From assembly GCA_030248225.1 (NCBI GenBank), contig JASANE010019548.1, positions 1 to 64,000 on the forward strand: 64,000 nucleotides of DNA, given 5' to 3'. The position numbers and the translations under genes are program-made. Shown piece by piece: positions 1 to 11,753 of the stretch; within the stretch, counting starts at the first letter, position 1; each line of letters opens with the position of its first letter. Below the pieces are notes generated by a model. It did no database searches. It had not been told where the DNA came from and saw only the letters and a program-made list of their open reading frames with translations. The stretch comes from Trileptium ribeirensis. Taxonomy: Eukaryota > Nematoda > Enoplea > Enoplida > Thoracostomopsidae.

Positions 1-250
1 TATTTTCTTAATATTTTTTCAACTCTAATATTTAAATTTTTAGGCACTCATTTTTTAACTATGTCCCACCGTTTGCTGATATGCGGCAATTTTTCCCAAA
101 TCCACCTAATTTTTGCCTATTTTTGCCAAAATCATCTGGGAGGGGGTGATGAGATCACGCTACCTCCCGGGGAGATGATCGGAGAGGCCGTGAGCGTGGA
201 AGTCCGAACCTTACTAGACAATCCCCTGTCCCCCAATGAGCATGTATGAT
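1..250. repeat. Dispersed TTTTGCC/GC-rich module, copy 1
   Basis: A short A/T stretch carries repeated TTTTTGCC-type words (about 85-135) and is followed at 137-235 by a GC-rich stretch with CCTCCCGGGG. The same two-part layout recurs near 14860, 23040, 27280, 42110, 57560 and 63220, so I call it a dispersed repeat. The 62-codon open frame at 61-249 crosses this junction and shows no protein-family features. Confidence 0.45.
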
Positions 251-581
251 TTTGATGTCATGTTGCTTCTACTGATGTGAGTGAATAAGTGCTGAATTAG
301 TACCTATACCAAATTACCAAATTCAAGTGCATCTTGCCTAACAAATATTTACGATCAGAACATAGCAGCTAAGGTAACAAAATAATTGGTTTCAGGTTAA
401 ACGTATGACCCTAAATTGCTATCAAAAGCCAGAATTACCAGTACTCTGGTAAATTTACCTTCAAAAACTTTTGTTATAGATCCTTTAAGCAAATTTCGCC
501 ATTTGCGAATTTTTTAAGAATCTTAAACTAAGGAACATATTTCTTCAAATAAAGGGACTCCGGACTAAATAAAGGTACTAC
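251..581. other. 5' flank of the channel gene, no feature seen
   Basis: AT-rich sequence with no open frame of note. Any promoter or 5' UTR should lie here, but I cannot point to a TATA box or initiator with confidence. An in-frame TAA lies four codons before the ATG at 582. Confidence 0.3.
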
Positions 582-769
582 ATGACGGCTGTCGGATATG
601 AAATTGGGATGGGATTCGTCACCGGAGATCGTGGCGTTCGAAGTGTGGCCAGTAGTATGCCGGCAGATCTAGTGGTCGCGTTCCTTCTGTGCGTGTACCT
701 GTTCTTTTATCAGCAATACGATTCGGCTAAGCGTCGCGGCGTGACTAACTCGATTCACTGTGGTTTTAG
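582..769 (+). CDS. Channel exon 1: N terminus and TM1
   Basis: Residues 1-62 plus two bases. The start is the ATG at 582, because an in-frame TAA lies just upstream at about 570. A hydrophobic stretch, LVVAFLLCVYLFFY, at about residues 30-43 is followed by QQY, which fits TM1 of DEG/ENaC channels. Before it, DRGVR (16-20) sits where the family has the gating His-Gly motif; His is replaced by Arg. The donor is TTTTAG|GTAATT (phase 2) and joins in frame to the exon at 5799. The cytosolic N terminus, about 29 residues, is short for the family and the usual Trp at the start of TM1 is missing, so an additional 5' exon or another start is possible. Confidence 0.58.
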
Positions 770-1689
770 GTAATTGATCACCAAAGTCGCAAATAAAATG
801 TTGGAACACCAATAAGGTACGGTTCTTTAGGACCGTTATTGATTGATCCACAATTTTAACCGGTAACTCTACTTCTTTACGCACCTCGATAACTCTGATA
901 TTTTTAGCCAACTCTTTTCCAACTAAGCCACTCGATGTTTCATGTCGTTGGCTCCATAATTATTTGTTACTACCGTTAGGTTTAGGTTATGACTAATTCT
1001 AACAATATACGTTATACGTAAAAAGTAAAATACCAATATCGTTTAAGTCCTAGGAAACATATTAAATATATGTTTCTGCGAGTGTGCTATATAAATACGT
1101 GTAATTAGATAGTGAGCCAGCCAACTCAACGATCGCAGCGTAGCCGACAGTAGGATGCACCAGCACATATCACACCGTACGAATATATTGTTCAAAAAGT
1201 TGTAGGCACAGATGAGGGTGAGGAAAGCAAAATACATATTGTCCCCATTAAAATTTACACACAAATAGGTATGTAAATCGTAACAAGTCAACATGTGTAA
1301 AATGCAATAATCTAAAATATTAGCCATCTCTCGGATTATAGGGAAATTAGAACAATCGCTTTAACGTTCAATGCAGTTTCTGTTTCATATTTTTTGCCTT
1401 TCCCCTGTTGCGTTGAGGCATTAATTGCTCCAAGTGATTGCAACATTTTGTCACCAAAGCTGTGACTAATATTTTTTGGTAACCCAAGGTTTCATTATCG
1501 CTATATATGTGTAAATTGTTACATATTTTTGAAAAATGTTTTGCAGTAACTTGACTAATTTTAGATCATCAAACGGCCTCACTGAATCTGTGCATCTGGG
1601 AATCGAACGTTTGGGCAACACTACGAGCGTTGAATTTCGTCAAACAGCACATTTTGCTTGCAGTCAAAACCATATTCTACAGTATGTTG
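770..1689. other. Intron 1, unique part
   Basis: AT-rich non-coding sequence. The open frames at 1043-1327 (minus) and 1536-1727 (plus) were inspected. The second begins after a possible acceptor but has no donor in a compatible phase. Confidence 0.4.
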
Positions 1690-3463
1690 CACTAAGGCGA
1701 TTATTTACAGAAATATTCACGAATTAACTGATTTTCGCCAATCAATGCTCGTTGATTCTGAACATTCGTGATTCTGAATATGCTTGTTCGATAGAATAAC
1801 AGACAATTCTTGTCTGGTTTTCAGCTACATCCTCATGAAAAGTCTTTCTGTACACACCGCGATTTTTTGTTCAAAACGCTGTAATGCACGTATTTATTTG
1901 CTGTAACCTTTTTGTACAAAATATCAAAGCCTATAGCCACTAAGGCGATTATTTACAGAAGAAGTATTCACGAATTAACTGATTTTCGCCAATCAATGTT
2001 CGTTGACTCTGAACAATAGCTAGTTTGATCTAATAACAGACAAATCTAGTCTGATTTGCAGCTACATCCTCATGCAAAGTGTTTTGGTACACGCCGACAT
2101 TTTTTATTTTAAACACTGTAATGCACATATTCATTTGCGGTAAATATTTTGTACAAAAAATCAAAAAACATAGTCACAGATATTCGTAGAACAATAGTTT
2201 GTTCGATCATATAACAGAGAAATCTTGTCTAATTTTCTGCTACATCCGCATGAAAAGTATGTTCGTGCGCAACGAAATTTTTGTTCCAAACGCTGTGATG
2301 CACGTGTTTATTTGCTGTAATTTTTTTGCACAAAATATCAAAGGACATAGCCACTAAGGCGTTTGTTTACAGAACAAGTATTCACGAATTAACTGATTTT
2401 CGCCAATCAATGTTCGCTGATTCTGAACAATAGCTTGTTCGACCTAATAACAGACAAATCTAGTCTGATTTGCAGCTGTATCCTCATGCAAAGTGTTTTG
2501 GTACACGCCGACATTTTTTGTTCGAAATACTGTAATGTACGTATTTATTTGATGTCAATGTTTGTGCAAAAATCTCAATATACATAGCCACAGATTTTCG
2601 TAGAACACTAGGGTGTTCGATCAAATAACAAACACATATTGACTGATTTCCTGCGACATCTTCATGAAAAGAATGTTCGTACACACGGAGATTTTTTGTT
2701 CCAAAAGCTGTAATACACGTATTAATTTACTGTAAATGTTTTGTACAAAATCTCTAAATATATAGCCGCAGATTTTGCCAGAACTATAGCCTGTTCGATC
2801 TAATAAGAGACAAATATTCTATTTTCAGCTATATCCTTATGAAAAGTGTTTTCGTACACTCCGAGATGTTTGTTCGAAACGCTGTAATGAACGTATTCAT
2901 TTGATGTTAATTTTTTGTGCCAAGTCTCAAAATACATAGCCACACAGATTTTCCCAGAACAATAGCTTGTTCGATCAAATAACAGACAAATCTAGTCTGA
3001 TTTTCTGCTACATCCTCATGAAAAGCCTTTTGTACACGCCGCAATTATTTGTTGGAAAAGCTATAATGCGCACATTTATTTGCTGTAAATGTTTTGTATA
3101 AAATCTTGAAATATATAGCCACAGATTTTTGCAGAACAATAGTTTGTTCGATCATATAACAGACAATTTTTGTCTTATTTTCTGCTACATACTCATGAAA
3201 ACTGTTTTCGTACAGGAGGTTTTTGTTCGAAACGCTGTAATGCACGAATTTATTAGCTGTAAATGTTTAGCGCAAAATCTCTAAATATATAGCCACAGAT
3301 TTTCGCAGAACAATAAAATGTTCGATAAAATAACATACAATTCTTGAATGGTTTTCAGCTATATCCTCATAAAAAGTGTTTTCGTACACGTCCGGATTTT
3401 CTCAAAACGTTGTAAAGCGTGCATATATTTGCTGTAAATGTTTTGTGCATAATTTCTCTAATA
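1690..3463. repeat. Satellite array, ~178-bp unit, left block
   Basis: Diverged tandem repeat. The landmark TGTTCGAT followed by AATAACAGACAA recurs near 1790, 2022, 2197, 2428, 2612, 2793, 2970, 3147 and 3320. Spacing is mostly 173-184 bp, with two longer intervals of about 231 bp that carry an extra segment including ATTCACGAATTAACTG. Units also share GCTACATCCTCATGAAAAG and CTGTAATGCACG. The short open frames here are repeat-derived. Confidence 0.9.
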
Positions 3464-4534
3464 TAGGGAGTACGGATTCGGTTCGGTTCGGCGAAAATCG
3501 TGTTCGGTTGCGGTTCCGGCAAAGGGCAAAAACATACGGAACCGGATTCCGTTTTAAAAATTTTGTTTGAAATTTTTCATTTTTGCTTCTCTGTGTCAAA
3601 CATATGTAATATATATTATACATGTCAAACTCAATACAACCGACCAAATAAAAGATTACTACAATTTGCGTGTGAAACGTAAGTAGGGCACATAATTTTA
3701 GAGGAATTTTTATATTACTCAGGAGTTTGTTAAATCAAAGCAGGTCATACACTATTACACATCAGAAGTCTTGTGGGACATTAATAAGGTCAACGTAAGA
3801 GTGTGGCTTACGCAGAAGTATAGCTATGCTTGGCTAACATAATCTCAAGCACAGCGGTGCGCTTTAAACTTTGTAAATCAGGTGAAACTGAAGTAGTTAT
3901 CTGCACGCTGGCAGAAACTGCTTCTTGGCAATGAACTGTTAGTTAAACTGTGCGAGCAGCATCCTGTGTGTCTCATCTATAGCATTTTGATTAGAAAGTC
4001 TCATTTATCTCTACTACGGCCTGTTTGTCACGCTAGCAATGCTGAACACTGTCAGAAAATTACTTCTATCTATATTCTTATCTTGTAGTATAACATAATT
4101 TTAGTTTGCTACAGAAGAACATGCTACAAACGTATGTGTAGTAAGGGAGGCGACTGGAGACAGTCGAAAGTGTGTATTCTACGCTCCAGTTTGTAAGCAC
4201 ATTCATTTGACGCAGTATACGCAGTGGTGTATAGTGGCATTTTTTGCTCTGAATGTAAAAACCGACATATTTGATCGATAAATAAACATTATTAGCTTCC
4301 TCTAGTCTCTTTAAAGTTTCAGAAAGACAATAATACCATCGCAATACATTACGTTTAATGTAAAAGTTATTTTTAATGCATTTTAAATCCACTATACCTT
4401 CATTTCTTCCATCATCTGTTTTACTATATATAAATTTCGAAGACCAGGTTCCGGTTCCTTTGGTTCTGGATCCGTTTTAAATGGACGGTTCCGGTTTCTG
4501 GTTCGGTTTCCGGTAATTTCCGTTCCATTCCCTG
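3464..4534. mobile_element. hAT-like non-autonomous element inside the satellite
   Basis: A 1.07-kb segment splits the satellite array. The left end begins TAGGGAG and the right end, read inward, begins CAGGGAA, fitting the YARNG start of hAT inverted termini. Both ends carry short-motif subterminal repeats: GGTTCGGTTCGG at 3480-3540 and GGTTCCGG/GGTTCGG at 4445-4520, inverted relative to each other. Flanks CTCTAATA and CTAAATAT are only an imperfect 8-bp duplication. No transposase frame is present. Confidence 0.6.
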
Positions 4535-5235
4535 CTAAATATGTAGCCGCAGATTTTCGCAGAACAATAGTTTGTTCGATAAAATAACAGACAATTCTTG
4601 TCTAATTTTCTGCTACATCCTCATGAAAAGTATTTTCATACGCACCGAGATTTTTTGTTCGAAATGGTGTAATGCACGTACTCATTTGATGTTAATGTTT
4701 TGTGCAAAATCTAAAAACGCATAGCCACGCAGATTTTCGCAGAACAATAGCTTGTTCGACCGAATAACAAACAATTAATGTCTGATTTTCAGCTACATTC
4801 TCATAAAAATTCTTTTCGTACACGCCGATTTTTTGTTCCAAAAGCTGTAATACACGTATTAATTTACTGTAAATATTTTGTACAAAATCTCTAAATATGT
4901 AGCCACAGATTTTCGCAGAACAATAGCTTGTTCGATAAAATAACAGACAAATCTTGCCTGATTTTCTGCTACATCATCATGAAGGCTGTTTTCGTGCACG
5001 CCGAGGTTTTTGTTCGAAACGCTGGAATGCACGCATTTATTAGCTGTAAATGTTTTGTACAAAATTTTGAAATATATAGCCACAGATTTTCGCAGAACAA
5101 TAGTTTGTTCAATAAAATAACAGACAAATCTTGGCTGATTTACAGCTACATCCTCATGAAAAGTGTTTTCGTGCACGAGATTTCTTGCTCAGAACACAGC
5201 AATGCAAGTCTTTATTAGCTGTAAATGTTTAGCAC
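4535..5235. repeat. Satellite array, ~178-bp unit, right block
   Basis: The array continues after the insertion, with landmarks near 4573, 4751, 4930 and 5107 (spacing 177-179 bp). The overlapping open frames at 4859-5176 (minus) and 4928-5218 (plus) are products of the repeat sequence. Confidence 0.88.
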
Positions 5236-5798
5236 AAAATTTAAAAATACATAGTCAACGATTTTCACCTGAATCGTCAATCTGTGGAAAGAGGTTTCGT
5301 CCAAAAAATCTGACTTGAAATATTGGAAGTACAAATATTTTTGCGAAAAGCATGTGGTGCGTGAATTTATTTCATTCCAACGTTCTAACATTGGCGTAAG
5401 GAGTTTTAAAGAAATTTCTTACATATCAGAAATGTTTTCTGTCTACAATTAAACGAAGTATCTGTTGCAAGAAATGTTCAGTAATATCAACACAGTAAAT
5501 GCTGACGTTCATATTTATCGACATAACGTATTTTGGTATATTCTTATTATTCATTTGTGAAGTTAAGCTGGATTTGAAAATATAGCTTTATTTCATGGGA
5601 AACTAAGAGGGTGATCAATGACAGCTGGCTCTGCTGAAGAGTGTGACACAACCTGTTATATTTGACGCGATGTATTTCAATTTAGCATGGTCGCAATTAC
5701 AGAATTAGCTATTTAAACGAAATTTCTAAATTAAACTTTGAGGTAAAACCTTGCTATATATGTTGTATCGTATTGTGGGAATCGATGTTTTGTTTCAG
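5236..5798. other. End of intron 1
   Basis: AT-rich; no feature seen apart from the acceptor TTGTTTCAG at 5790-5798. Confidence 0.4.
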
Positions 5799-5947
5799 GT
5801 TCGATCATTTCGTAACCGATGGAGACACATTTGGTCCCGGTCGCTTTCGGTATTACATCGATTCTGCATCTAACAATATAACCGACAACAGTATCGATAT
5901 GCTTTTGCCGGTGATTTGTTCGTTACGAATCGATGGTGACATTTGTC
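5799..5947 (+). CDS. Channel exon 2: post-TM1 loop and palm strand 1
   Basis: About residues 63-112. Acceptor TTGTTTCAG; donor GTC|GTAAGC, phase 2 in and phase 1 out. The segment MLLPVICSLR near the end fits the family's FPAVTICN-type first palm strand, and RFRYYIDSASNNITDN before it fits the aromatic and Asn-rich stretch between TM1 and that strand. There are two N-x-T/S sites. The frame runs on to a stop at 6007-6009 without splicing, but the strong donor and phase agreement with exon 3 favour splicing here. Confidence 0.65.
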
Positions 5948-6184
5948 GTAAGCTGCGTAACTCGTGTTGTTTGGAAAATGCTTCTGTGAAATTTTCAAAT
6001 TGCGCCTAAATATTCACCCAGTGTTAAAGGAAACATTGCCGCAATGCTAGATCACTATCCGTCGTATTTCAAAAGGACGTTGCATAACAAATTTTCAGGA
6101 CAGTGTATCTATGTCAAAAGATCACAGATTTGTTTTCAACTGAGGTTTAACCTAACCTAGAACTTGTCGCAAAACCTTATTTCA

Positions 6185-6455
6185 CACTAAAGGCGTTCGC
6201 TTTTGACTAACAGCATTTTTCATACACGCACGAGATCTGTGTGCCCCGGGCGTAGCCCAGTTCTTGGGGGCGTCGACCTTCGGTTTTCTAGAAGGATCAT
6301 CTGGCCGGAGAGAGGTGAGTGCGGTGCCGCGTGGGCGGGCAGAGGGGGTTGAGTCGGTCCATCCGCAGGATCGGCCAACTTTATCATGGGAATCGGCGCA
6401 TCGCAATGAGGGAGCTGTGGTGCCGCAGACGGAATAATTCCATCGCTTTCCCATG
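6185..6455. repeat. GC-rich island, unknown repeat fragment
   Basis: A sharply bounded GC-rich patch in AT-rich intron DNA, with GCCCCGGGCG and GGGCGGGCAGAGG. A 108-codon minus-strand frame (6182-6508) crosses it with Arg/Pro/Ser-rich content and no domain. It is probably a transposon fragment of unknown class. Confidence 0.35.
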
Positions 6456-7756
6456 AGCAGGTACGGCATTTCTTTTATTTGCCCAACGTAATGTGTGAAA
6501 TTAGACATATCACTAAATATGCCTACTCATCTAGGCCAAGCAGTTACTGATGGAATCATTGCTTTATCACAACAACATTTGAAGCAGTTTGTACGTCTAT
6601 TAAATTTCACAAGACTTTTGCTGTTAGTCTTATGATCTACCCAAAGAGATTGCCATGAATTATCTTCAAACTTTCAACTTGCTTCATTGTAAATATTTCG
6701 CCTCCTGAACGCGTGCTACGCTCAAGCTCAATTCTTCAAGCGTGTGCCTATGCAATATTGCATGTCATTGGAACGAAAAATCTTCGAATTTTAGTTGCAT
6801 TATGATATTAAGTATATAAACTTTCGATTGTCAATGTACGTAAGTGCTGCTTCTGGAAGCAATATTTTTGGCAACTTTTTTCGCTTTTACTCGCTTCTGT
6901 GAAACCGTCATTTCTTCAACGTTTTTGTATAAATACGAAACAAAATGGTCATAAACGAAAGTTCCAGATATCTTATTTTATCAGTGCAAAATGAAAATTA
7001 ATGCATTTTCCAATAGAGCATGGATTGGATTCAGAACTTTCAGCAAATTTTGAGCAACGGTTTTATTATTTATCACCATATATAAGTGTAGCAGTTTATG
7101 CGGCGGCAGCTACTCAAAGACGGTATTATAATTTGAAAACCCTCTAATTCTGGATTCTGTGTGTACCAGATTTGGAGTCTTTGCCCAATGAGTAATGTGC
7201 ATATGTCTGAACTACCTGGTTTTCGACTGCCTACCCACCTATGCATGAAAAGGGATTGTGACATGCAAAGATATTTTTACAGGTATTCGCAATGTTAGCC
7301 ATTTTCAGTACGATTCCGAGGGCTAACTGTAAGCGCTTTAGTTTCAAAAGTTACAAAACACGAGATGAAAAATATATTGTATTAAATAACGTACAATGAA
7401 GGGTTTTATTTGAAGAATTGCATCGCGTTTTAGCTTCAGACATTAAGAATACAAATCAAACGTTTTACACTTCGGCAATGATTTAAATTCGTTTTCTTAG
7501 GGTTTGTAATCGTATTACATTTATGTAGCATTGTCAAAAGCTAAAAGCAGAAGCAGGCAAAAGCTAACTAAAACCCGACGAGAGTGAACCTCTGTTTGAA
7601 CTCCCAAATACCTTTTCTAGTTAAGCATTGTATCGTTTAAATTTAACCGCACTGCGGGTCTAAATAAATACATTGAGCTGTCTCCAAGTCTGCACAATAG
7701 GATCTATTCCGCAAAGGGCTGAAAATCGTGATCTTGCTGCTTTATCGTGCTGTCAG

Positions 7757-7858
7757 ATTCGGCCCAAGCTGCTAGATGCTGCGACGAGAGCGTTGGATTA
7801 TCAGATTCACTTAATTTTTATATGTGTCCGGCACTCAGCTCCTCTATTTTGAAGTTAG
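7757..7858 (+). CDS. Possible extra channel exon (phase 1-1)
   Basis: An open segment of 33 codons between acceptor CTGTCAG and a weak donor TTAG|GTTTTG. It would read DSAQAARCCDESVGLSDS and continue to MCPALSSS, with three cysteines. Its phases (1 in, 1 out) would allow inclusion between exons 2 and 3 without breaking the frame. No family match was recognised and the donor is poor, so this may be chance. Confidence 0.25.
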
Positions 7859-8219
7859 GTTTTGATGATGGGAGTTTCGATTTGCAACTAATGATAAACA
7901 GTCGCAAAGCCAACAAGATACATTTCACTATAGGATATATTTGTCCGTAAATCATTATGCTAAATCAAACCAGCCACTTCCAAGTAATAGATGAAGGGCA
8001 AAATTTATATAAAATTTGATCAAAAGCAGGGCTACAAGCTGTTTGTCGCTGTGAATCAGACGTTGTCGTAACATTTTAATATACTTTGAGGTTTTTAATT
8101 TAAATGGAATATTCTCTAGAAAGATTTGAAACAAATTGTGCAACCAATAGCAAGTTAAAGTGGCAGCAATATTAGATTCTTACGCGGCGTTTATGCAAAA
8201 TATGTGGTTTTGACAATAC

Positions 8220-8530
8220 ATGCTGATGACCCGAGGTCTGGGAGTATGTCATCTCGGCGGTAAAGGTCCTTGGAGACAGGTCCTCAAGGGGGTGCCGAAA
8301 AAAGTGAACGATGTCCCCCTACGAGGACCTCCTTCACTTCTGCCAACGGTTGCAAATTTCGTAAAGTGTCACTGGCCTTTACCCGCCTACGGCAGCGGCG
8401 TGGGTGGATGCGGCTCATCGAAGGGGATGGGTGCAGCACACCTGGGGGCAGGGTGGTACCCCCAGTTAGGAAGATGTGGAACCCGGGAGGACCTATGCCT
8501 CAGGGGAACCCCTGCTTCGGTATGTATGGG
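8220..8530. repeat. GC-rich island, unknown repeat fragment
   Basis: About 310 bp of GC-rich sequence with open frames in more than one phase, as expected of GC-rich DNA. It has CCTTGGAGACAGG, GGGGGTGCCG and GGTGGTACCCCC but no recognisable domain. Similar islands occur near 18770, 43520, 59700 and 60310. Confidence 0.35.
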
Positions 8531-9283
8531 TTTTGAAGCTGTTATTACATATTGAAAAAGTTTTACGGTTTATATCAATGCTTCAAGCATTTGATTTTTG
8601 CCAAATATCCATTTTCATAACATATTCGGCTGAGTTATCATACCCACAGTGCCTTCTGCCTTAAAGTTGCAAAAAGAATCACAGCTTTATTGCTGAATTA
8701 ATTCTGCATGTACCTATGGTAAACATCTCACGGTTATTAAATCGATACCACGAACTTGAAAAAAATTATTATTTTGCTTTATGCAGCAATAAACTTCTTA
8801 TATATTTGTTGCAACATTCTTTACTCTGCAATTTTACTTACATAAATGCGATTAAGGTTCGTCGTATATGTCATCCCGTATGTTCCCTGTTCATGAAAGA
8901 AAGTATCAAATTATCAATCAAAATTCTGTTTGCAAGTTGTTTCGTATTTCGTGCATCATCTGCAGAGAAAATTGCAGCCAAGAAACAATGACCAGTGGCT
9001 TCCGACGTTAGATACCAGAACAGCTTATGCAGTGTTCTGTTATTTTTTTGTTAGCCCTGTATTGCAGATCTGTTTCAAAATGTAGTTCAAAATTTTAGTT
9101 TAAGGAATTTGTGTCCCTTCAATTAGCATTGTTTGTCAGGAGTTGTTTAATTTCTGATCTGTCTAACTAAAATGTAGATGATGATTCCGGTGCGTCTAGT
9201 AAAAAGAGATTAAATCATATGTTATATTGAAACAGCTATCAATATGATCTACTTTAACAAAGTATATTCATGCCGTGTTTAAG

Positions 9284-9463
9284 GTTCTTGCCCTATTCCA
9301 TATGGAACACCGTACGGATACTTTACTCACGACGGTACACTAGATCGTGTATCGCAGGGCACTACACTTAACTACACATGCATCGAAGGATATGCGGTTG
9401 TAGGGTCACAATCCGTTACATGCCAAGAAGATCTTACGTATGACGGTAACGTCACTTGCGAAA
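9284..9463 (+). CDS. Channel exon 3: Sushi/CCP domain
   Basis: Residues about 113-172 encode a complete Sushi (complement control protein) module. It starts SCPIPYGTPYG, has four cysteines in Sushi spacing and the core LNYTCIEGYAVVG, and ends VTCE. The usual Trp before the last cysteine is absent. Sushi domains are extracellular beta modules for protein binding. Acceptor GTTTAAG, donor GAAA|GTTAGT; both boundaries are phase 1, so the exon is a symmetric cassette. It follows palm strand 1 and precedes the Thr-rich exon. Confidence 0.85.
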
Positions 9464-11567
9464 GTTAGTGGCTATTTTATTGATGATTCCTAGTGTTAGA
9501 GGTAACATTGGGTTTTTACGACTGAATGCAGAGCATTATCCCTTTTAATTGAAGAATACCTTATTAATATGACTTTAATACAACTTGCTCTAAAACAGCC
9601 ATAACCTAAAATGTCAGCTGGTTTCATTCCGCAGTGGAATTCAATCATCGGAGAAACAGATTATTGTTTATTATGGTGCCATATTTTTTTTTGCAAATTT
9701 AAATGAAATTTGTAGATCTTGCGAAACTTAGGCGAAACATATCCAATGCCAGCAAAAAATCCAATTTATAGAGCCCTAACCCAATGAATAGTTTTCGGTC
9801 TCTAAAATCTACTAGACATAAATAGAAATACTGCAGACAAAAACTGGCAAAAAAGTTGTTTCAACTTTTTACAGCCGTAAAAACAATTTTGACTTCAGGT
9901 TGAAATCGGCTACTACCTACAAAATTTATGAATAAATTATTATAGCTAATATACCAAAGACTTAAAAGCATGTGTCAAAAGACTAGTCATAAAAAACCTA
10001 CATACCTACAAAAAGGAAATAAATTTAATTTCAATAATTACCGTAAATCTGTAAGACTTCTTGCTAGTTGATATGAGGTTTTCCACAAAAATTAATTAAT
10101 AGCGAAAATTGTGACTTTTAGAATTCATATTTTATATGCGTAACAATGGAATTAAATCTATATACGAATCACAATCTTGGCTGGCTACAATTTTACACAA
10201 ACACAGGAAGCAAGCGGGTAAGAGGTTTTGTTGATATTAGGCTGCAGGAATATGGATTCTACTAGTACTCGTCTACACAATCTTTATTTTACGGATGTTT
10301 GAAATTATCACAATAATTTCAATCTCTGTATTCGCTAAGAATGTTCAGCCTAAGGCGACTATCTAATTTTATTACGAAACTGCTACAGCGGCAGCTGATT
10401 CAGTTTCCTCTGCCAGCAGTGCTTCATTTATAGGAATCTTTATGTAGCCCGTATTTCCTATTTTGTATTGTTAAGTTTTAGAGCGTTGCGTGGCCTTTTG
10501 AGAGTCAGGTTTTAGGCGTTGATGTTAATTGGATTTGCAATGGAAACTGTTGTAAGATTTCTGCTCAAGTGCGATAAATCACATTTGTAAATTCGCATCT
10601 GTTCATCAAATATTAGTTTCCAGGAATATGGAAATATTCGCGTATAAATCAACACAGATGAATTGCATTGGTTCAACAACCAAATACACAAGAAAGTAAC
10701 TGCTTGTGTAGTAAAGGCAAGCGTCTTGGACTATGTCGGCCAACATGATTTTCGAAACTGGAGGGCTGCGTATCTGTAAGAATATTAATAACAAGAATCA
10801 AAAATATGCAGTATCCGCCAAAACACCTTCCACATTCTGCATTATACAACCATGACCTGGTTTGAGCGCTTTTTCTCCCAATGATTAATTTCCATTAAAA
10901 ATTTGGCTTTTTTAATCTGCAATAAAAGAACATCCGAAATTAGTGTGTTTATTTACTGATTTGCATGTGATGGAAAATCCGTCGGTGCATCTGCTGTAGC
11001 AGTGTGCGACAAAAAAGACTATGTAGTAGAAATTGATACCTCACAAACTACAGCGTTTAGAATAGTGAAATCAACGGGCCTGACACCGTATCGGTTCACT
11101 ATAGCTTATACTTACAACGAAGATGAATATGATTATCGTATTCAATTTTAAGGGTGACTGTAGCAAACCTGATCCCGCTGAAAGTGTGGAGTATTGCATT
11201 TACTGGCCCATGGTCTAACGAATGGCCTAATGATCCAGCTACTACTTTTAGGCGCATAAAAATTTTGGTTGAGATAAACATTAACATATCTTCTTGATTG
11301 GCATTTATAAGAATGAACTTAAATGGGTTTATAAGGTCAGTTTTCTTCATGTATATAATGTGGCAAAATTTTGAACTCCTATTTACTGATGTTTATTGTC
11401 GTTTGGCTCTAAAATTTGTACGTAATATGGATCACTCTATGTTAGATATATTTTAAAGAATCTGAAAATTCACTATAGATATGTTTAATCATCGTGAACA
11501 ATGAGTGCTATACTATGCGTTTAGATTTGGGTGGAGACATTTCATACTATTTATTGATTTTATTTAG
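9464..11567. other. Intron 3
   Basis: AT-rich; no repeat or coding feature recognised. Short open frames at 10606-10794 and 11099-11350 on the minus strand have no supporting features. Confidence 0.45.
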
Positions 11568-11753
11568 AAATTGTTCCAACCACAACTACTAGCACTACAG
11601 CAGCGCTCACTACAGTCAGTACCAGTACAGCTGGGATCACTACAACCGCAGCCACTACCACCGCAGCTATAATTATAACAGGAACAACCACTACCGTTGG
11701 TAGTACAACAACTAGAACCACTGCAGCAACAATTACACCTACTACTGCAGATG
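11568..11753 (+). CDS. Channel exon 4: Thr-rich mucin-like linker
   Basis: Residues about 173-234. Nearly half of the residues are Thr, mixed with Ala, Ser, Ile and Val (for example PTTTTSTTAALTTVSTST), in an otherwise AT-rich non-coding background. Such segments are typically heavily O-glycosylated, extended spacers. Acceptor TTATTTAG, donor GATG|GTTTGT; phase 1-1. There is no cysteine. It separates the Sushi module from the EGF modules. Confidence 0.78.

Larger units (their letters stand above)
5948..9283. other. Intron 2
   Basis: 3.3 kb of mostly AT-rich sequence containing two GC-rich islands (6185-6455 and 8220-8530) and one possible small exon (7757-7858), each listed separately. Nothing else recognised. 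Confidence 0.5.

Noticed and set aside
669..911. 80-codon minus-strand frame overlapping exon 1
   Set aside because: It overlaps a better-supported plus-strand exon, shows no domain, and its other half covers intron sequence.
1536..1727. Possible extra exon between exons 1 and 2
   Set aside because: An acceptor (AATTTTAG) with the right phase exists, but there is no donor that would restore phase 2, and the end runs into the satellite.
4859..5218. Overlapping ~100-codon frames on both strands
   Set aside because: Both lie in satellite units; the repeated residues reflect the 178-bp period.
1690..5235. CRISPR-like appearance of regularly spaced repeats
   Set aside because: Whole 178-bp units are repeated with no distinct spacers, and the context is eukaryotic.
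8220..8664. Three overlapping plus-strand frames of 62-111 codons
   Set aside because: GC-rich island with few stops in any frame; no family features, no splice context.
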